64,000 bases of DNA from Salegentibacter sp. R32 (lineage in GTDB: Bacteria; Bacteroidota; Bacteroidia; Flavobacteriales; Flavobacteriaceae). The stretch spans positions 143,234 to 207,233 of the forward strand of contig NZ_RXOM01000060.1 in assembly GCF_008692195.1 (NCBI RefSeq), read 5' to 3'. The notes under the pieces are model-generated. The model saw only the letters and a program-made list of their open reading frames with translations, had not been told where the DNA came from and did no database searches. Of this stretch, positions 45,409 through 53,297 are shown one piece after another. Numbering within the stretch: the first letter of the stretch is position 1; every line of letters begins with the position of its first letter. A program made the translations under genes and the position numbers.

Positions 45409-45430
45409 AAGTTTATTTGGTGTAAATTTA
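45399..45430 (+). promoter_or_regulatory. parDE promoter
   Basis: TTTG at 45399-45402, a 20-bp spacer and TAAATTTA at 45423-45430 (7 of 8 matches to TAnnTTTG). The -7 element lies at the centre of the 24-bp palindrome, so the antitoxin complex would occlude it. Confidence 0.55.
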
Positions 45431-45438
45431 CACCAAAT
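45415..45438. promoter_or_regulatory. Perfect 24-bp palindromic operator of the parDE operon
   Basis: The half-site ATTTGGTGTAAA (45415-45426) is followed immediately by its exact reverse complement (45427-45438). It is 10 bp upstream of the antitoxin ATG and covers the -7 element. This is the expected binding site for the ribbon-helix-helix antitoxin in an autoregulated toxin-antitoxin operon. Confidence 0.8.
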
Positions 45439-45447
45439 ATTTGTGTT

Positions 45448-45678
45448 ATGGGAAGACAAAGTATTTCATTAACAGAACCTAATGATGAGTGGTTAAAATC
45501 TCAAGTTGAAAGTAAAGAATATGCCAGTAAAAGTGAGTTGGTTAACGATTTAATTCGGCAAGCTAGGGGTCAACAAGCTAAAATTGACTGGATTGAAGCT
45601 AAGCTTAAGAAAGCCGAAGATAGCGGATTTACTTCAGACTCAAAAGCTGCTATTTTGAATCAGGCAAAGTCAAATTAA
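45448..45678 (+). CDS. parD: ParD-family antitoxin (ribbon-helix-helix)
   Basis: 76 aa with N-terminal ribbon-helix-helix: RQSISLTEPNDEWLKSQV then EYASKSELVNDLIRQAR, matching the CC2985/ParD1 antitoxin family, and a C-terminal toxin-binding tail (LKKAEDSGFTSDSKAAILNQ). It neutralises ParE and represses its own promoter. The stop overlaps the toxin ATG (TAATG). Confidence 0.92.
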   Translation: MGRQSISLTEPNDEWLKSQVESKEYASKSELVNDLIRQARGQQAKIDWIEAKLKKAEDSGFTSDSKAAILNQAKSN

Positions 45679-45965
45679 TGGCTAATTACAAACTTAGTAA
45701 TACAGCCAAAGAAAATTTAATTCGAATTTACAGGTATGGAGTAACTAAGTTTGGAGAAATTCAAGCAGAGAACTATTTTAATAAGTTCTTTGAATATTTC
45801 GATATAATTGCAGCATCACCTTATTCTTTTCAAGCCGTCGATGAAATAAGAGAAGGATACCGACGCTGTGTTTGTGGCTCAGATAGTGTGTTTTATAGAA
45901 TAAACTCTGAAAAAGTAGTCGAGATTATGACTATTATTGGTCAGCAAGATTTAGATAAGCTATGA
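45678..45965 (+). CDS. parE: ParE/RelE-family toxin
   Basis: 95 aa, all expected segments present: YKLSNTAKENLIRIYRYG, FGEIQAENYFNKFFEYFD, EIREGYRRCVCGSDSVFYRI and EIMTIIGQQD. ParE toxins poison DNA gyrase. Full length, so probably active with the antitoxin upstream. It ends 3 bp before the convergent interrupted DUF2459 gene. Confidence 0.92.
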   Translation: MANYKLSNTAKENLIRIYRYGVTKFGEIQAENYFNKFFEYFDIIAASPYSFQAVDEIREGYRRCVCGSDSVFYRINSEKVVEIMTIIGQQDLDKL

Positions 45966-46267
45966 TTTTCAATCAGAATACTTATCCATCAATCCAAAAT
46001 CAAATGGTGTCCATAAACAAGCTTTTAAGTTAGCTTCTTTAAAAGCTGAATTTACCCAAGTGTTGCAAGTGAAAAAGCAAGTGTAATTTCCGGTAGCTTT
46101 ATAAAAATCGTCGTGGTAAGCATATCCTTTATTAGGTAAGATGACTTTTTTTGATTCAGTATTCTTATAAAAACTACTTTCTATGTATTGATTGGTCTCA
46201 GGGTTAGTTCAAACTATGCACTTTAGTGCATCTCGCTTTAGCTTCTAAAAAAACTTACCTTTGTTCA

Positions 46268-46702
46268 ATGTCAGACCAAAGATCAAATGGACATAGCGTT
46301 TCGCAACTTACCGCCCATCTAGTTTGGAGCACAAAATACAGATATCCTGTTTTAACGGGTGATATTAAGTTACGTTGCCGAAAGCTGCTAATACAAATCT
46401 GTGAGGCAGAGGATGTGGAAATATTAAAAGGAGTCATTTCCAAAGATCACGTTCATATGCACATAGATTATCGTCCCTCGCAAAACCTTAGCAATTTAAT
46501 AAAGAAATTTAAGGGTAAAAGTTCCAGGAAGCTTCAACAGGAATTTCCTGAATTAAAAAAACGGTATTGGGGTCGTCATTTCTGGGCTATCGGGTATGGA
46601 TGTTGGAGTACTGGAAATATTACGGATGAGATGGTAAATGAATATTTAGAGCACCATAGAAAACCAGACGACAGGGGAGGCGCAAACTTTATTATTGAGT
46701 AA
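46268..46702 (+). CDS. tnpA: IS200/IS605-type Y1 HUH transposase
   Basis: 144 aa from ATG 46268; a GTG at 46226 lies in the left-end hairpin. Y1_Tnp signatures: SQLTAHLVWSTKYRYPVL, SKDHVHMHIDYRPS (the HUH metal site, His-Met-His) and DEMVNEYLEHH with the likely catalytic Tyr. It cuts and joins single-stranded ends at the terminal hairpins. A perfect TACCTTTG (46256-46263) lies just 4 bp before the ATG. It looks intact. Confidence 0.94.
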   Translation: MSDQRSNGHSVSQLTAHLVWSTKYRYPVLTGDIKLRCRKLLIQICEAEDVEILKGVISKDHVHMHIDYRPSQNLSNLIKKFKGKSSRKLQQEFPELKKRYWGRHFWAIGYGCWSTGNITDEMVNEYLEHHRKPDDRGGANFIIE

Positions 46703-46712
46703 TATCCATAAT

Positions 46713-46729
46713 GGTGACTTTAAGTCACC
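46713..46729. repeat. IS right-end hairpin A
   Basis: GGTGACTT and AAGTCACC separated by a single T; eight perfect base pairs, placed 10 bp after the transposase stop. Confidence 0.8.
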
Positions 46730-46738
46730 AGCTCGAAA

Positions 46739-46759
46739 CTATGGACTTCAAGTCCATAG
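46739..46759. repeat. IS right-end hairpin B
   Basis: CTATGGACTT and AAGTCCATAG with a single C loop; ten perfect base pairs, 6 bp from the inferred right boundary. Such subterminal hairpins are the recognition structures of Y1 transposases. Confidence 0.8.
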
Positions 46760-47234
46760 TGGTTCATTTAAAGCTGAAAGTTGCTTTTGCGATAATTCAA
46801 TTTTTATCCAATTCGGATTTACTTCAGCATATTTGGTTAGATGAATAAGGGTCGAACTTTTTAGGAAGAGCGCATTTATTGCATTTTTGAAAGTAAGGTC
46901 TTTCCATTGTGGAGTATTTAAATAGAAATTTTCATCACCCCAACCAAAAGAGAAATAGTTGTCATCTTCAGTAAATTCTAAATCCTTCAATAAACTAGAA
47001 GTGATTTTTTCTTTCGGAAAAATTATATCTAAATGAACCCCATTCGTATTTAAATAAACAAAAGTTTCTTTTGGATAAACTTCCTTTTCATTAACAGTAA
47101 TTGTAGTGAGAATAAGAGCAATTAAAAAGTATAGAATAGGAATAGAAATAATGAGAATTAATAATTTCCCTAATAACGTTAAGAATCGCTTCATTACTTC
47201 ATTTAAAAATAAATCTTTCTAACCACTACCACTA

Positions 47235-47687
47235 CTAAACCCTCACCGCATCAGGGACCAGTAAGGTGTAATCTCCATTATTTCGAATAACATCCCGGAC
47301 AATAGAAGAAGAGATATAACTTTTTCCACTGGAGGTTAATAAAAATACCGTTTCAATTTTTTGTAATTTCCGGTTGGTATGGGCGATGGCTTTTTCAAAC
47401 TCAAAATCGGCAGGGTTTCGAAGTCCACGTAAGATGAAATCTGCATTTTCTTTGATACAGAAATCTACTGTTAAACCTTCATAGGTTTTTACTTTAATTT
47501 TTGGTTCACCTTTAAAAGCATCTTCAATAAATTGCTGACGTTGTTCTAGCGAAAACATATATTTTTTATCGGCATTTACACCAATTGCCAAGATGATTTC
47601 ATCAAAAAGTTTGAGTCCGCGTTCAATGATATCGTAATGTCCGTTGGTGATGGGGTCAAAAGAACCCGGAAAAACCGCTCGTTTCAT
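47235..47687 (-). CDS. coaD: Phosphopantetheine adenylyltransferase
   Basis: 150 aa from ATG 47687; a longer frame (to 47738) would run into ddl. Motifs: AVFPGSFDPITNGHYDII (TxGH nucleotidyltransferase site), ILRGLRNPADFEFE and SGKSYISSSIVRDVIRN. It makes dephospho-CoA from ATP and phosphopantetheine. The ATG follows the ddl stop by 31 nt on the same strand. Confidence 0.96.
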   Translation of the reverse strand: MKRAVFPGSFDPITNGHYDIIERGLKLFDEIILAIGVNADKKYMFSLEQRQQFIEDAFKGEPKIKVKTYEGLTVDFCIKENADFILRGLRNPADFEFEKAIAHTNRKLQKIETVFLLTSSGKSYISSSIVRDVIRNNGDYTLLVPDAVRV

Positions 47688-47718
47688 ACACTTATTTTTG
47701 AGTGAAGATAAGCATTTC

Positions 47719-48693
47719 TTAAGAAAGCGAAGCTTCAATCACATTGGTAAACAAATCGGTGAGGCTAATACCGGCGGCTTTTGCCTGTTGCGGTAAAATA
47801 CTAGCTTCACTCAAACCGGGATTTGTATTCACCTCAATAAAATGTGGTTCGCCTTCGTGAAAAATAAATTCCGCACGGGTGAGCCCTTTCAATTTCAATA
47901 CCTTAAAAATTCTTTTCGCTTGATTTTGAACCTTTATTCGGTCTTCTTCAGAAATATTGGCTGGCGTAATCTCTTTTGATTGTCCTAAGTACTTCGCTTC
48001 ATAATCAAAGAATTCATTTTCAGAAATAATCTCGGTCACCGGAAGTGGTAAAATTTCCCCTTGATACTCAATCACCCCTACCGAAACTTCAGTTCCATCG
48101 AGAAAAGACTCAATAATCACTTCTTCATCTTCTTCAAAAGAAAAATTAATGGCAGCCACTAGATCTTCTTTCTTTTTCACTTTAGAAATTCCGAAACTGC
48201 TTCCTGCTTTATTCGCTTTTACAAAACAAGGCAAACCCACACTTTCTAAAATTTCATCTTCGTTAATTTCGTCGCCTTTATTTAAAAAGTAGTTTTTGGC
48301 AGTCTTAATTCCGTAGGCACGGAGAATGCTAATGCAATCACGTTTATTAAACGTAAGCGCCGCTTGGTAATAATCACAAGCCGTCTGCGGAATATTCAAC
48401 ATTTCCAGATAGCCTTGAAAAATACCATCTTCACCCGGCGTCCCGTGAATAATATTGAAAACGCTATCAAACGTAATTTTCTCTTGATTGATTTCAGCCG
48501 AAAAATCTGCCTTGTTTACCGGAAATTTTTTGCCGTCATCCAACACCACAAACCAACCATCTTCCAAAATATGAACCCGATAGGGCTCATACAAATTCCT
48601 ATCGGTATGTTTATATACCAATTCACCGCTATTTAAAGAAATTTTATATTCGTTAGAATAGCCGCCCATGGCGATGGCAATTTTTTTCTTCAT
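47719..48693 (-). CDS. ddl: D-alanine--D-alanine ligase
   Basis: 324 aa from ATG 48693, chosen because conserved sequence begins there (KKKIAIAMGGYSNEYKIS); a longer frame to 48780 would overlap the divergent promoter. ATP-grasp motifs: LPCFVKANKAGSSFGISKV, EEDEEVIIESFLDGTEVSVG, RAEFIFHEGEPHFIEVNTNPG. It joins two D-Ala for peptidoglycan. A -7-like TATTTTTG (48745-48738, minus) sits 45 nt upstream. Confidence 0.95.
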   Translation of the reverse strand: MKKKIAIAMGGYSNEYKISLNSGELVYKHTDRNLYEPYRVHILEDGWFVVLDDGKKFPVNKADFSAEINQEKITFDSVFNIIHGTPGEDGIFQGYLEMLNIPQTACDYYQAALTFNKRDCISILRAYGIKTAKNYFLNKGDEINEDEILESVGLPCFVKANKAGSSFGISKVKKKEDLVAAINFSFEEDEEVIIESFLDGTEVSVGVIEYQGEILPLPVTEIISENEFFDYEAKYLGQSKEITPANISEEDRIKVQNQAKRIFKVLKLKGLTRAEFIFHEGEPHFIEVNTNPGLSEASILPQQAKAAGISLTDLFTNVIEASLS

Positions 48694-48757
48694 AGTAAAC
48701 TTTTTAAAGGCTATTTGCGTTTGTATATTATTTACCACAAAAATACAGGTGTTTTTA

Positions 48758-48765
48758 TATCTTTG
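48758..48765 (+). promoter_or_regulatory. -7 element of the PASTA-rluD operon
   Basis: TATCTTTG is a perfect TAnnTTTG, followed by TGCAAT, 20 bp before the PASTA-protein ATG. The -33 partner is weak (TTTA at 48731-48734 with a 23-bp spacer). Confidence 0.4.
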
Positions 48766-48785
48766 TGCAATAATTTTCAAGAATA

Positions 48786-49355
48786 ATGAGCTTTTTCAAA
48801 TTCATTTTTAGCAAGACATTTCTTATTCAATTAGGGATTGCAGTTGTATTAATAGTTGTATTGATTTTTGGGACGATGAGTTGGTTGGATTATACCACCA
48901 ATCACGACCAACGGATTAAAGTACCCGATTTATCTAAACTTTCCCTAGATATTGTCGAGAAAAAGCTTGATGAATTGGATTTGCGAGTGAAAATTTTGGA
49001 CTCTGCCAATTATAATCCTGATTATCCTCGATTTTCAGTAATTGAACAAGTTCCCGCTGCCGGAAAATTTGTAAAGGAAAACCGAAAAATTTATATTAAG
49101 TTGAATCCTTCCGGTTACCCAAAATTAGAAATACCTGAATTTGAAAGAATTACCAAACGCCAAGTAGAATCTAAATTATTGTCACTCGGTTTTAAAATTG
49201 GAGATATTACCTATAAACCCGATTTTGCTGAAGATGCCGTATTGGAGTTAAGCCATAACGGAAAACCTTTAAAAGCCGGCAATAAACTAAAGAAAACCGC
49301 AACCATTGATATGGTGTTAGGCGACGGAACGGTAAATTATAATAGTGAACGATAA
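48786..49355 (+). CDS. Membrane-anchored PASTA-domain protein
   Basis: 189 aa. One N-terminal helix (LIQLGIAVVLIVVLIFGTM) anchors a periplasmic part with two PASTA-like repeats: KVPDLSKLSLDIVEKKLDEL with IEQVPAAGKFVKENR, and IPEFERITKRQVESKLLSLGF with ELSHNGKPLKAG. PASTA modules bind peptidoglycan stems; no kinase or transpeptidase is attached. Divergent from ddl and followed by rluD within 6 nt, a fixed Flavobacteriaceae pattern that suggests a link to cell-wall status. Confidence 0.88.
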   Translation: MSFFKFIFSKTFLIQLGIAVVLIVVLIFGTMSWLDYTTNHDQRIKVPDLSKLSLDIVEKKLDELDLRVKILDSANYNPDYPRFSVIEQVPAAGKFVKENRKIYIKLNPSGYPKLEIPEFERITKRQVESKLLSLGFKIGDITYKPDFAEDAVLELSHNGKPLKAGNKLKKTATIDMVLGDGTVNYNSER

Positions 49356-49361
49356 TTGGTG

Positions 49362-50402
49362 ATGCAGGAAGAAGAAAACAAAGATTACGAAAGCGACGAT
49401 TTATACGAGCATTATAGCTTTTTAGCTGAAAAGGGACAGAAACCACTTCGGGTAGATAAATTTTTAATGAATTTTGTTGAAAATGCTACTCGGAATAAAA
49501 TTCAGCAAGCGGCCAAAAATGGAAATGTTTTCGTGAATGGCGATACCGTAAAACAAAACTACAAAGTAAAAGCCGGTGATGAGGTAAAAGTGTTATTTGA
49601 ACATCCGCCTTATGAGTTTTTACTAACGCCGGAAGATATTCCATTGGATATTATTTACGAAGACGATGCTTTATTGGTGGTGAATAAATCTGCCGGAATG
49701 GTGGTACATCCCGGGCACGGAAATTATTCAGGAACCTTGATTAATGCCTTGGTTTATCATTTTGAAAATTTACCAAATAATAGCAGTGACCGTCCCGGAT
49801 TGGTCCACCGCATCGATAAAGATACAAGCGGACTTTTAGTCGTAGCCAAGACAGAAACGGCTATGACACATCTTACGCAGCAGTTTTTTCATAAAACCAG
49901 TGAGCGGGAATACGTAGCTTTAGTTTGGGGGAATGTAGATGAAGATGAAGGAACTATCGAGGGTAACATCGGGAGAAATCCTAAAAACCGTTTGCAGAAT
50001 ATTGTTTATGAAGGTGATGAAGCCGAAAATGGAAAACCAGCCGTCACTCATTTTAAAGTCTTGGAACGTTTTGGTTATGTGACTTTGGTTTCCTGTAAAT
50101 TGGAAACCGGAAGAACGCATCAAATTCGGGTGCATATGAAGTATATTGGTCATACGCTTTTTAATGACGAACGCTATGGCGGAGACAAAATTTTAAAAGG
50201 GACTTCGTTTACCAAATACAAACAATTTGTAGATAATTGTTTTAAAGTATTGCCGCGCCAAGCCTTACACGCCAAAACTTTAGGTTTTGAACATCCCACG
50301 ACAAAGAAATGGATGAGTTTTAATTCTGATATTCCTGAAGATATGCAACAGTGTATCGAAAAGTGGCGAAACTATGCGAAAAACCAAAAGGAAGTATTGT
50401 AG
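49362..50402 (+). CDS. rluD: 23S rRNA pseudouridine synthase, RluD-type
   Basis: 346 aa from ATG 49362 (TTG and GTG just upstream are less likely). An S4-like domain (LRVDKFLMNFVENATRNKIQ) precedes the catalytic domain with PGLVHRIDKDTSGLLVVAKT (catalytic Asp), REYVALVWG and CKLETGRTHQIRVHMKYIGH. It modifies uridines of 23S rRNA helix 69 by family inference. Co-transcribed with the PASTA gene. Confidence 0.93.
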   Translation: MQEEENKDYESDDLYEHYSFLAEKGQKPLRVDKFLMNFVENATRNKIQQAAKNGNVFVNGDTVKQNYKVKAGDEVKVLFEHPPYEFLLTPEDIPLDIIYEDDALLVVNKSAGMVVHPGHGNYSGTLINALVYHFENLPNNSSDRPGLVHRIDKDTSGLLVVAKTETAMTHLTQQFFHKTSEREYVALVWGNVDEDEGTIEGNIGRNPKNRLQNIVYEGDEAENGKPAVTHFKVLERFGYVTLVSCKLETGRTHQIRVHMKYIGHTLFNDERYGGDKILKGTSFTKYKQFVDNCFKVLPRQALHAKTLGFEHPTTKKWMSFNSDIPEDMQQCIEKWRNYAKNQKEVL

Positions 50403-50563
50403 ATGAATTAGGTTGTAGGAAATAGAAAAAATGTTTTAAGATGAATAATTTTCATCTATAGTTAGATTACTAAGAAATTCCAAAAATTGAGGGGAGAGTA
50501 GAAGAGAAGCCTTATTTTTACACGGCAAATCAAAGTTTTCAATTAAAAAAGAACATTGAACCT

Positions 50564-51325
50564 ATGAAAGTAGTCGTTTCTCCCGCAAAATCTTTAGACC
50601 AAGAAAGTAAATTACCTACCAATCGCGGTACCCAACCCAAGTTTGTAGCGCAAGCAGCAAAAATCAATAGAAAGCTTGCCAGAATGACCAAACAGGAAAT
50701 TGCTGAACTCATGAGCATCAGCGATAAGTTGGCCGATTTAAACTACACACGCTACCAAGAGTTTGAAGAAGAACATACCAAGCAAAACTCCCGTCAGGCT
50801 GCTTATCTCTTTGCAGGAGATGTATACACCGGATTGGATGCTTATACCATTCCTTCAGAGAAAATAGATTTGCTACAAGAGACTTTACGAATCCTATCGG
50901 GAATGTATGGTATTTTGCGTCCGTTAGATTTAATTCAACCTTATCGTTTAGAGATGGGAACCAAACTTTCTATTGAAAGAAATAATAACCTCTACGAAGT
51001 CTGGCAAGAAAAAGTAACTGGAGCTTTAAATGATGAACTGGAAGAAGGTGAATTGTTTATCAACCTCGCCAGTAACGAATATTTTAAAGCCGTCAATGCT
51101 GATAAGTTAAAAGCTGAGGTGATTTCACCGGTCTTTAAAGATTTTAAAAACGGAAAGCTGAAAATCATCAGTTTTTACGCAAAAAAGGCGAGAGGGTCGA
51201 TGGCTCGCTATATTATAGATACGAACGCCAAAACTTTAGACGATTTAAAAGGCTTTGATTACGATGGGTATTCCTATAGTGAAAAATATACCGAAAAAGA
51301 AAATGAGCCTGTGTTTGTTAGGTAA
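50564..51325 (+). CDS. yaaA: Peroxide-stress protein YaaA (UPF0246)
   Basis: 253 aa. Family segments are [65 protein letters not shown] and [12 protein letters not shown]. YaaA lowers free iron under peroxide stress in E. coli and has a DNA-binding helix-hairpin-helix. It stands alone, with 161 bp upstream lacking an obvious promoter and a structured intergenic piece downstream. Confidence 0.95.
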   Translation: MKVVVSPAKSLDQESKLPTNRGTQPKFVAQAAKINRKLARMTKQEIAELMSISDKLADLNYTRYQEFEEEHTKQNSRQAAYLFAGDVYTGLDAYTIPSEKIDLLQETLRILSGMYGILRPLDLIQPYRLEMGTKLSIERNNNLYEVWQEKVTGALNDELEEGELFINLASNEYFKAVNADKLKAEVISPVFKDFKNGKLKIISFYAKKARGSMARYIIDTNAKTLDDLKGFDYDGYSYSEKYTEKENEPVFVR

Positions 51326-51335
51326 ATAACGGAGG

Positions 51336-51425
51336 CTGAGTGAAATCTTTGTAAAAGATTTTGTATCGAAGCTTCTATTTTGGTGACATTTCGATAAAAA
51401 TTTTCCTTGAAAATTCACTCAATGT
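51336..51425. repeat. Nested inverted repeats between yaaA and the AraC gene
   Basis: Three sets of complementary arms are nested in the 141-bp convergent gap: GAGTGAA with TTCACTC near the two ends, ATCTTT/AAAGAT near 51347, and TATCGAA with TTCGATA in the middle. The layout resembles dispersed palindromic elements of flavobacterial genomes, or a bidirectional terminator. No gene is seen here. Confidence 0.4.
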
Positions 51426-51466
51426 CCCAAAATGATTTCAAAAATTTTATATGAATTCAGTTGAAA

Positions 51467-52351
51467 TTATCCTACCGTATATTTTAATTCATTTCTATAG
51501 GTTGAAGGTGATTTTCCTGTTAGGCTTTTAAACTTTTTGTTGAAATGGCTAAAGTTATTAAATCCGCTTTCGTAACACACGTCGGTAATACTAATTTGTT
51601 TTTCGTGCAAGAGTTTGGCGGCGTGCGTTAACCGATATTCATTTACAAACTGAACAAAGGTTTTTCCGGTAATTTTTTTGAAATACCTACAAAAAGCCGG
51701 AACCGTCATATTCACCAGTTCAGCGATTTCTTCCAAAGCAATATGACGTTTAAACTCTTCCTTTACAAAATTAAAAACCGTATTAATCCGGTCGTTATCT
51801 TCCAATTTGGTTTCCAGTAAAAATCCTTCCGCATTTAAAAGCGTGTAATTTTTCGCTTCTTCCAGTAATTTTAAAATTTCCAGTAAGCCCAATAATTTGA
51901 AATAATTGGATTCGTATCTGAGTCCTTCTATTTTAGCACCGATGGTTCGTTTATTTCCGCCGTGAAAGACAATTCCTTTATTTGCCTTTTCAAACAATTT
52001 CTTAATTGAACTCATTTCAGGAAGGTTCAAGAAATCTTCCCCAAGAAAATTAGGTAGAAACTGAATGATGGTTTCTTGCTGGCCTTCGTTCATCTTGTCA
52101 GTAAAACCACAGTGCGGTAAATTAGAACCAATGAGCAGTAAATCTCCGTTTCGGTAATGGGAAACGTGACTTCCTATTTGGCGTTTTCCCGAACCTCTAT
52201 TTACATAAACTAATTCTAATTCAGGGTGATAGTGCCAAAAATTCTCACTCTTGTTCAGGTTATCCTGATTAAAATGTTTGTAAGAAAAAGAGCTCCCAAA
52301 AATGGGTTCAACTTTTTCTAAAACCGGTTTGGAAGTTATTTTTTCAGCCAT
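51467..52351 (-). CDS. AraC-family transcriptional regulator with cupin sensor
   Basis: 294 aa. The N-terminal cupin (residues 20-130, ENFWHYHPELELVYVNRGSG, DLLLIGSNLPHCGF) is followed by two HTH motifs (IALEEIAELVNMTVPAFCRY and ISITDVCYESGFNNFSHFNK, PSTYR). Such proteins respond to small sugars or organic acids. Target genes are not obvious; the secreted protein gene at 52580 is divergent. Repeated TTAGCAA/TTGCTAA sequences upstream (52361-52406) are candidate binding sites. Confidence 0.93.
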   Translation of the reverse strand: MAEKITSKPVLEKVEPIFGSSFSYKHFNQDNLNKSENFWHYHPELELVYVNRGSGKRQIGSHVSHYRNGDLLLIGSNLPHCGFTDKMNEGQQETIIQFLPNFLGEDFLNLPEMSSIKKLFEKANKGIVFHGGNKRTIGAKIEGLRYESNYFKLLGLLEILKLLEEAKNYTLLNAEGFLLETKLEDNDRINTVFNFVKEEFKRHIALEEIAELVNMTVPAFCRYFKKITGKTFVQFVNEYRLTHAAKLLHEKQISITDVCYESGFNNFSHFNKKFKSLTGKSPSTYRNELKYTVG

Positions 52352-52360
52352 ATTTCGAAT

Positions 52361-52406
52361 TTAGCAATTTTCAGTTGAAATATTTATGATTTGCTAAAAT
52401 TAGCAA
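52361..52406. promoter_or_regulatory. Cluster of TTAGCAA half-sites in the AraC divergent region
   Basis: TTAGCAA occurs at 52361-52367 and 52400-52406 and inverted (TTGCTAA) at 52391-52397; the last two form a 16-nt palindrome with a two-base centre. They lie just upstream of the AraC start codon and may be its operator. Confidence 0.4.
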
Positions 52407-52520
52407 CTTAATATTATTATGTTCTTAATTGATGTAAATTTATCGTTAAGATACTATTATTAGGTTAATATAGAACATATTTTGGTATATTCTACATTAA
52501 AATTCAACGAGCTCCTCCCA

Positions 52521-52528
52521 TATCTTTG
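52521..52528 (+). promoter_or_regulatory. -7 element before the secreted protein at 52580
   Basis: TATCTTTG is an exact TAnnTTTG match 52 bp ahead of the ATG. No TTTG was found 19-21 bp further upstream, so control may need an activator such as the divergent AraC protein. Confidence 0.45.
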
Positions 52529-52579
52529 TAATGTAATTGAAAAGGAAAAATATTATTAACCATTAAAACCTACTAGATT

Positions 52580-53158
52580 ATGAAAAGAGTGATTAAAACA
52601 ATTGTATTTACATTATTACTTATAATAGGTTATAATGTACAAGCCGCTAAAGATTTTAATGTAGCCGTAGCTAAAAATCAAATCTTAATGGTAGAGTTAA
52701 ATGAAGTACAAGAAGGAGACTTACTTACTTTATTAGACGTAGAAGGAAAAGTGCTTTATAAAGAAGCCAACTTAGATACAAACTTTCAAAAGAGTTTAAG
52801 CTTAGCTTATGTACCAGACGGAACTTATTTTTTAAACTTAGAAGGAATAAATACCATCTTTGCAAGAGAAATAGTTAAGAAAGGAAACAGTGTAGAGGTT
52901 AAAAAAGATTCACAAATTATCTTTAAGCCTATCTACAAACAAACAGATAAGGTATTAAAAGTTTCTTACACCAATCCTAATAAAGAGACGGTAAAAGCTT
53001 TTGTTTACGATGCTAAAGGAAACATTGTTTCTGCTGTAAAAAACAATGAATTGGTAATGAAGAAAACTTTTGATTTCTCTGCCGTTCCAGCAGGAGATTA
53101 TATGCTAGCGATGTTTGTAGGCGATAGAAGCTATTACAAACCAGTAAGCACAAAATAA
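52580..53158 (+). CDS. Small secreted beta-sandwich protein (T9SS-tail-like repeats)
   Basis: 192 aa with signal peptide ending NVQA. The mature part looks like two tandem copies of a fold resembling type IX secretion C-terminal domains: DLLTLLDVEGKVLYKE with YVPDGTYFLNLEG, and AFVYDAKGNIVSA with AVPAGDYMLAMFVG. No catalytic motif is visible. I do not recognise a defined function; it may be a surface or periplasmic structural protein. A clear terminator follows at 53186. Confidence 0.75.
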   Translation: MKRVIKTIVFTLLLIIGYNVQAAKDFNVAVAKNQILMVELNEVQEGDLLTLLDVEGKVLYKEANLDTNFQKSLSLAYVPDGTYFLNLEGINTIFAREIVKKGNSVEVKKDSQIIFKPIYKQTDKVLKVSYTNPNKETVKAFVYDAKGNIVSAVKNNELVMKKTFDFSAVPAGDYMLAMFVGDRSYYKPVSTK

Positions 53159-53185
53159 TATAATTTTGCCCCAAATTATATCACC

Positions 53186-53216
53186 AAAAAGCCACATTTA
53201 GAGATGTGGCTTTTTT
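53186..53216 (+). terminator. Terminator after the 52580 gene
   Basis: GCCACAT (53191-53197) pairs with ATGTGGC (53204-53210), flanked by AAAAA and TTTTTT so that it could work in both directions. Confidence 0.85.
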
Positions 53217-53257
53217 AGGTTTTCAACAGTATTTTTTCATATTAAAAATCATAAAAG

Positions 53258-53289
53258 TTTGTTTATATAATTTCACTATTATAATTTTG
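53258..53289 (+). promoter_or_regulatory. Consensus Bacteroidota promoter for the 53298 gene and possibly the RND operon
   Basis: TTTG at 53258-53261, a 20-bp spacer and TAATTTTG at 53282-53289 match both boxes exactly. The ATG at 53298 is only 8 bp further, so the message would have almost no leader. Confidence 0.7.
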
Positions 53290-53297
53290 CAATCGAA

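Larger units (their letters stand above)
46191..46765 (+). mobile_element. IS200/IS605-type insertion sequence, single-gene, 575 bp
   Basis: Boundaries are set by restoring the interrupted DUF2459 frame; they are ambiguous by 3 nt because ATT occurs at both junctions. The left end starts ATTGGTCTCA and holds the hairpin TGCACTTTAGTGCA (46217-46230). The right end carries two sharp hairpins, GGTGACTT/AAGTCACC (46713-46729) and CTATGGACTT/AAGTCCATAG (46739-46759), each with a one-base loop. No terminal inverted repeats or target duplication are present, as expected for single-strand transposition. No tnpB. It encodes only the TnpA at 46268. Confidence 0.88.
45969..47194 (-). pseudogene. DUF2459 (TIGR02117-like) gene split by an IS200/IS605-type insertion
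   Basis: The 5' part (47194-46766) has a TM anchor (LLILIISIPILYFLIALIL) and FVYLNTNGVHLDIIFP, SFGWGDENFYLNTPQW. The 3' part (46190-45969) reads YIESSFYKNTESKK, then YHDDFYKATGNYTCFFTCNT and WVNSAFKEANL. Removing 46191-46765 joins LSALN to QYIESSF in frame and gives 216 aa, the normal family length. The insertion leaves a 5' fragment of 148 residues with an IS-derived tail (EPLWT). Function of the family is unknown; it occurs near urease genes in some bacteria. Confidence 0.9.

Noticed and set aside
46700..46760. CRISPR-like repeats near 46.7 kb
   Set aside because: There are only two different hairpins, without repeat-spacer periodicity; they are the IS right end.
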